Made by a program: the position numbers and the translations under genes. Shown in pieces: positions 58,842-64,000 of a DNA stretch of 64,000 nt (positions are counted from its first letter, which is position 1; each line of letters begins with the position of its first letter). The stretch comes from Ophiura sarsii (Eukaryota > Echinodermata > Ophiuroidea > Amphilepidida > Ophiuridae), in contig JAYJML010000100.1 of the NCBI GenBank assembly GCA_035610835.1, positions 1 to 64,000 on the forward strand, read 5' to 3'. The notes beneath the pieces are model-generated. The model saw nothing but the letters and a program-made list of their open reading frames with translations. It had not been told where the DNA came from and did no database searches.

Positions 58842-61800
58842 ACACAAGATTGTCACATGATGCCAATTGGGTGGTCACACAGTAGATTGTCACATGACGC
58901 CAATTAGGTGGTCACACAGTAGATTGTCACATGATGCCAATTGGGTGGTCACACAGTAGATTGTCACATGATGCCAATAAGGTGATGACACTGTAGATTG
59001 TCACATGACGCCAATTAGGTGGTCACACAGTAGATTGTCACATGAGGCCAATAAGGTGATGACAATGTAGATTGTCACATGACGCCAATTAGGTGGTCAC
59101 ACAGTAGATTGTCACATGATGCCAATTGGGTGGTCACACAGTAGATTGTCACATGACGCCAATAAGGTGGTCACACAGTAGATTGTCACATGATGCCAAT
59201 TGGGTGGTCACACAGTAGATTGTCACATGACGCCAATAAGGTGGTCACACAGTAGATTGTCACATGATGTCAATTGGGTGGTCACACAGTAGATTGTCGC
59301 ATGATGCCAATAAGGTGATGACACTGTAGATTGTCACATGACGCCAATTAGGTGGTCACACAGTAGATTGTCACATGATGCCAATAAGGTGATGACACTG
59401 AAGATTGTCACATGATGCCAATTGGGTGGTCACACAGTAGATTGTCACATGATGCCAATAATGTGATGACACTGTAGATTGTCACATGACGCCAATTAGG
59501 TGGTCACACAGTAGATTGTCACATTAGGCCAATAAGGTGATGACACTGTAGATTGTCACATGACGCCAATTAGGTGGTCACACAGTAGATTGTCACATGA
59601 TGCCAATTGGGTGGTCACACAGTAGATTGTCACATGATGCCAATAAGGTGATGACACTGTAGATTGTCACATGACGCCAATCAGGTGGTAACACAGTAGA
59701 TTGTCACATGATGCTAATAAGGTGGTCACACTGAAGATTGTCACATAACGCCAATTAGGTGGTCACACAGTAGATTGTCACATGATGCCAATAAGGTGAT
59801 GACACTGTAGATTGTCACATGACGCCAATAAGGTGGTCACACAGTAGATTGTCACATGATGCCAATTGGGTGGTCACACAGTAGATTGTCACATGACGCC
59901 AATAAGGTGATGACACTGTAGATTGTCACATGACGCCAATTAGGTGGTCACACAGTAGATTGTCACATGATGTCAATAATGTGATGACACTGTAGATTGT
60001 CACATGACGCCAATTAGGTGGTCACACAGTAGATTATCACATGAGGCCAATAAGGTGATGACACTGTAGATTGTCACATGACGCCAATTAGGTGGTCACA
60101 CAGTAGATTGTCACATGATGCCAATATTGGTGATGACACTGAAGATTGTCACATGACGCCAATTAGGTGGTCACACAGTAGATTGTCACATGATGCCAAT
60201 AAGGTGATGACACTGAAGATTGTCACATGATGCCAATTGGGTGGTCACACAGTAGATTGTCACATGACGCCAATAAGGTGGTCACACAGTAGATTGTCAC
60301 ATGATGCCAATTGGGTGGTCACACAGTAGATTGTCACATGACGCCAATAAGGTGGTCACACAGTAGATTGTCACATGATGTCAATTGGGTGGTCACACAG
60401 TAGATTGTCGCATGATGCCAATAAGGTGATGACACTGTAGATTGTCACATGACGCCAATTAGGTGGTCACACAGTAGATTGTCACATGATGCCAATAAGG
60501 TGATGACACTAGATTGTCACATGACGCCAATAAGGTGGTCACACAGTAGATTGTCACATGACGCCAATTAGGTGGTAACACAGTAGATTGTCACATGATG
60601 CCAAGTAGGTGGTCACACAGTAGATTGTCACATGATGCCAATTAGGTGGTCACACAGTAGATTGTCACATGAGGCAAATAAGGTGATGACACTGTAGATT
60701 GTCACATGACGCCAATTAGGTGGTCACACAGTAGATTGTCACATGATGTCAATAATGTGATGACACTGTAGATTGTCACATGACGCCAATTAGGTGGTCA
60801 CACAGTAGATTATCACATGAGGCCAATAAGGTGATGACACTGTAGATTGTCACATGACGCCAATTAGGTGGTCACACAGTAGATTGTCACATGATGCCAA
60901 TATTGGTGATGACACTGAAGATTGTCACATGACGCCAATTAGGTGGTCACACAGTAGATTGTCACATGAGACCAATAAGGTGATGACACTGTAGATTGTC
61001 ACATGACGCCAATTAGGTGGTCACACATTAGATTGTCACATGATGCCAATTGGGTGGTCACACAGTAGATTGTCACATGATGCCAATAAGGTGATGACAC
61101 GGTAGATTGTCACATGATGCCAATAAGGTGGTCACACTGAAGATTGTCACATGACGCCAATTAGGTGGTCACACAGTAGATTGTCACATGATGCCAATTG
61201 GGTGGTCACACAGTAGATTGTCACATGACGCCAATTAGGTGGTCTCACAGTAGATTGTCACATGATGCCAATTGGGTGGTCACACAGTTGATTGTCACAT
61301 GACGCCAATAAGGTGGTCACACAGTAGATTGTCACATGATGCCAATTGGATGGTCACACAGTAGATTGTCACATGACGCCAATAAGGTGGTCACACAGTA
61401 GATTGTCACATGATGTCAATTGGGTGGTCACACAGTAGATTGTCACATGATGCCAATAAGGTGATGACACTGTAGATTGTCACATGACGCCAATTGGGTG
61501 GTCACACAGTAGATTGTCACATGATGCCAATAATGTGATGACACTGTAGATTGTCACATGACGCCAATTAGGTGGTCACACAGTAGATTGTCACATGAGG
61601 CCAATAAGGTGATGACACTAGATTGTCACATGACGCCAATTAGGTGGTCACACAGTAGATTGTCACATGATGCCAATTGGGTGGTCACACAGTAGATTGT
61701 CACATGATACCAATTAGGTGGTAACACAGTAGCTTGTCACATGATGCCAATTAGGTGGTCACACAGTAGATTGTCACATGATGCCAATAAGTTGATGACA

Positions 61801-64000
61801 CTGTAGATTGTCACATGATGCCAATAAGGTGGTCACACAGTAGATTGTCACATGATGTCAATTAGGTGGTCACACAGTAGATTGTCACATGATGCCAATA
61901 AGGTGATGACACTGAAGATTGTCACATGATGCCAATTGGGTGGTCACACAGTAGATTGTCACATGATGCCAATAATGTGATGACACTGTAGATTGTCACA
62001 TGACGCCAATTAGGTGGTCACACAGTAGATTGTCACATGAGGCCAATAAGGTGATGACACTAGATTGTCACATGACGCCAATTAGGTGGTCACACAGTAG
62101 ATTGTCACATGATGCCAATTGGGTGGTCACACAGTAGATTGTCACATGATACCAATTAGGTGGTAACACAGTAGCTTGTCACATGATGCCAATTAGGTGG
62201 TCACACAGTAGATTGTCACATGATGCCAATAAGTTGATGACACTGTAGATTGTCACATGACGCCAATTAGGTGGTCACACAGTAGATTGTCACATGATGC
62301 CAATAAGGTGATGACACTGAAGATTGTCACATGATGCCAATTGGGTGGTCACACAGTAGATTGTCACATGATGCCAATAATGTGATGACACTGTAGATTG
62401 TCACATGACGCCAATTAGGTGGTCACACAGTAGATTGTCACATGAGGCCAATAAGGTGATGACACTAGATTGTCACATGACGCCAATTAGGTGGTCACAC
62501 AGTAGATTGTCACATGATGCCAATTGGGTGGTCACACAGTAGATTGTCACATGATGCCAATTAGGTGGTAACACAGTAGCTTGTCACATGATGCCAATTA
62601 GGTGGTCACACAGTAGATTGTCACATGATGCCAGTTAGGTGGTAACACAGTAGATTGTCACATGATGCCAATTGGGTGGTCACACAGTATATTGTCACAT
62701 CATACAGTGTCATCACCTTATTGGCCACATAACGCCAATTAGGTGGTCACACAGTAGATTGTCACATGATGCCAATAAGGTGATGACACGGTAGATTGTC
62801 ACATGATGCCAATTAGGTGGTCACATAGTAGATTGTCACATGATGCCAATAAGGTGGTCACACTGAAGATTGTCACATGACGCCAATTAGGTGGTTACAT
62901 AGTAGATTGTCACATGATGCCAATTGGGTGGTCACACAGTAGATTGTCACATGACGCCAATTAGGTGGTCACACAGTAGATTGTCACATGATGCCAATAA
63001 TGTGATGACACTGTAGATTGTCACATGACGCCAATTAGGTGGTCACACAGTAGATTGTCACATGAGGCCAATAAGGTGATGACACTGTAGATTGTCACAT
63101 GACGCCAATTAGGTGGTCACACAGTAGATTGTCACATGATGCCAATAAGGTGATGACACTGGAGATTGTCACATGATGCCAATTGGGTGGTCACACAGTA
63201 GATTGTCACATGATGCCAATAATGTGATGACACTGTAGATTGTCACATGACGCCAATTAGGTGGTCACACAGTAGATTGTCACATGAGGCCAATAAGGTG
63301 ATGACACTGTAGATTGTCACATGACGCCAATTAGGTGGTCACACAGTAGATTTGCACATGATGCCAATTGGGTGGTCACACAGTAGATTGTCACATGATG
63401 CCAATAAGGTGATGACACTGTAGATTGTCACGTGACGCCAATCAGGTGGTAACACAGTAGATTGTCACATGATGCTAATAAGGTGGTCACACTGAAGATT
63501 GTCACATAACGCCAATTAGGTGGTCACACAGTAGATTGTCACATGATGCCAATAAGGTGATGACACTGTAGATTGTCACATGATGCCAATTAGGTGGTAA
63601 CACAGTAGCTTGTCACATGATGCCAAGTAGGTGGTCACACAGTAGATTGTCACATGATGCCAATAAGGTGATGACACAGTAGATTGTCACATGATGCCAA
63701 TTGGGTGGTCACACAGTAGATTGTCACATGATGCCAATATTGGTGATGACACTGTAGATTGTCACATGATGCCAATTGGGTGGTCACACAGTAGATTGTC
63801 ACATGATGCCAATAAGGTGATGACACGGTAGATTGTCACATGATGCCAATTAGGTGGTCACACAGTAGATTGTCACATGATGCCAATAAGTTGATGACAC
63901 TAGATTGTCACATGACGCCAATTAGGTGGTCACACAGTAGATTGTCACATGATGCCAATAAGGTGATGACACTGAAGATTGTCACATGATGCCAATTGGG
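58842..64000. repeat. satellite long block repeating earlier array sequence, offset about 10 kb
   Basis: The inverted segment (52415/62703), GATTTGCACA (53061/63349) and CACGTGACGCCAATC (53141/63429) are all exactly 10,288 bp apart. TGATGTCAATAATG markers earlier in the block are 9,957 and 9,920 bp apart (50011/59968, 50824/60744). The changing offset shows indels of whole units between the copies. Confidence 0.85.

Larger units (their letters stand above)
44133..64000. repeat. 37-bp satellite array, continues past the window
   Basis: The basic unit, in two 20-base-limited parts, is GTGGTCACACAGTAGATTGT then CACATGATGCCAATTGG (37 bp, measured directly at 49151-49188). A sister type has GTGATGACACTGTAGATTGT then CACATGACGCCAATTAG, and AATTGG, AATTAG and AATAAG endings alternate. 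From 46023 to the right edge there are about 480-490 units; 35-bp variants lack two bases of ACTGTAG. The left part (44133-46660) is diverged and interrupted by two insertions. Stops occur in all frames, so it is non-coding. Centromeric, heterochromatic or other role is unknown. Confidence 0.97.

Noticed and set aside
46023..64000. CRISPR-like array of regularly spaced repeats
   Set aside because: There are no unique spacers: the whole 37-bp unit repeats, context is eukaryotic and no cas genes are present. It is a satellite.

Overview
The window looks like intron-rich, repeat-dense, AT-rich nuclear DNA of a marine invertebrate. Evidence for this is a spliced gene with GT/AG junctions, tRNA-derived SINEs, decayed non-LTR retroelements, Tc1/mariner pieces and dozens of short inverted-repeat elements, with no bacterial-style gene packing. 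The frequent TAGGCCTA and ACATGTACATGT words would fit an echinoderm or other deuterostome, but the sequence alone does not settle this.

Layout. 0-8.7 kb: a possible exon at the left edge, a 61-C run, a 4 x ~375 bp tandem repeat, small inverted-repeat elements, a ~380 bp segment present twice (3.85 and 6.88 kb) and G-rich minisatellites. 10.8-20.3 kb: the one well-supported gene, three exons joining in frame to a 255-aa protein; its introns hold many transposon fragments (retroelement ends at 12.7 and 13.7-14.2 kb, a hammerhead-like motif at 14.45 kb, a SINE at 15 kb, four inverted-repeat elements). 20.4-31.3 kb: almost entirely miniature inverted-repeat elements, several with clean TTAA or other target duplications and nested in one another. 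31.4-39.5 kb: two weak exon clusters, each downstream of a copy of the same ~85 bp conserved block, mixed with hAT-like and mariner-like elements, SINEs and a broken non-LTR element. 40.6-44.1 kb: nested fold-back elements, another non-LTR end, a deleted Tc1 element with a transposase tail, and G/C hairpins.

44.13-64.0 kb (running off the right edge): a satellite of 37-bp units, roughly 480-490 copies. Its left edge is degenerate and carries two clean insertions: a 1.75 kb TTAA-flanked element and a 122-bp fold-back with a 9-bp target duplication. The interior is organised into higher-order blocks with exact offsets of 1,105, 2,539 and 10,288 bp.

No pathway or operon logic links the genes. 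Most of the sequence is explained by waves of mobile elements and satellite amplification. The items I consider possibly undescribed are the fold-back family with 9-bp duplications (3.6 and 46.2 kb, one with an internal empty-site control), the higher-order satellite with a copied internal inversion, and the intronic element with clustered GTTGCGGAATGACA words.
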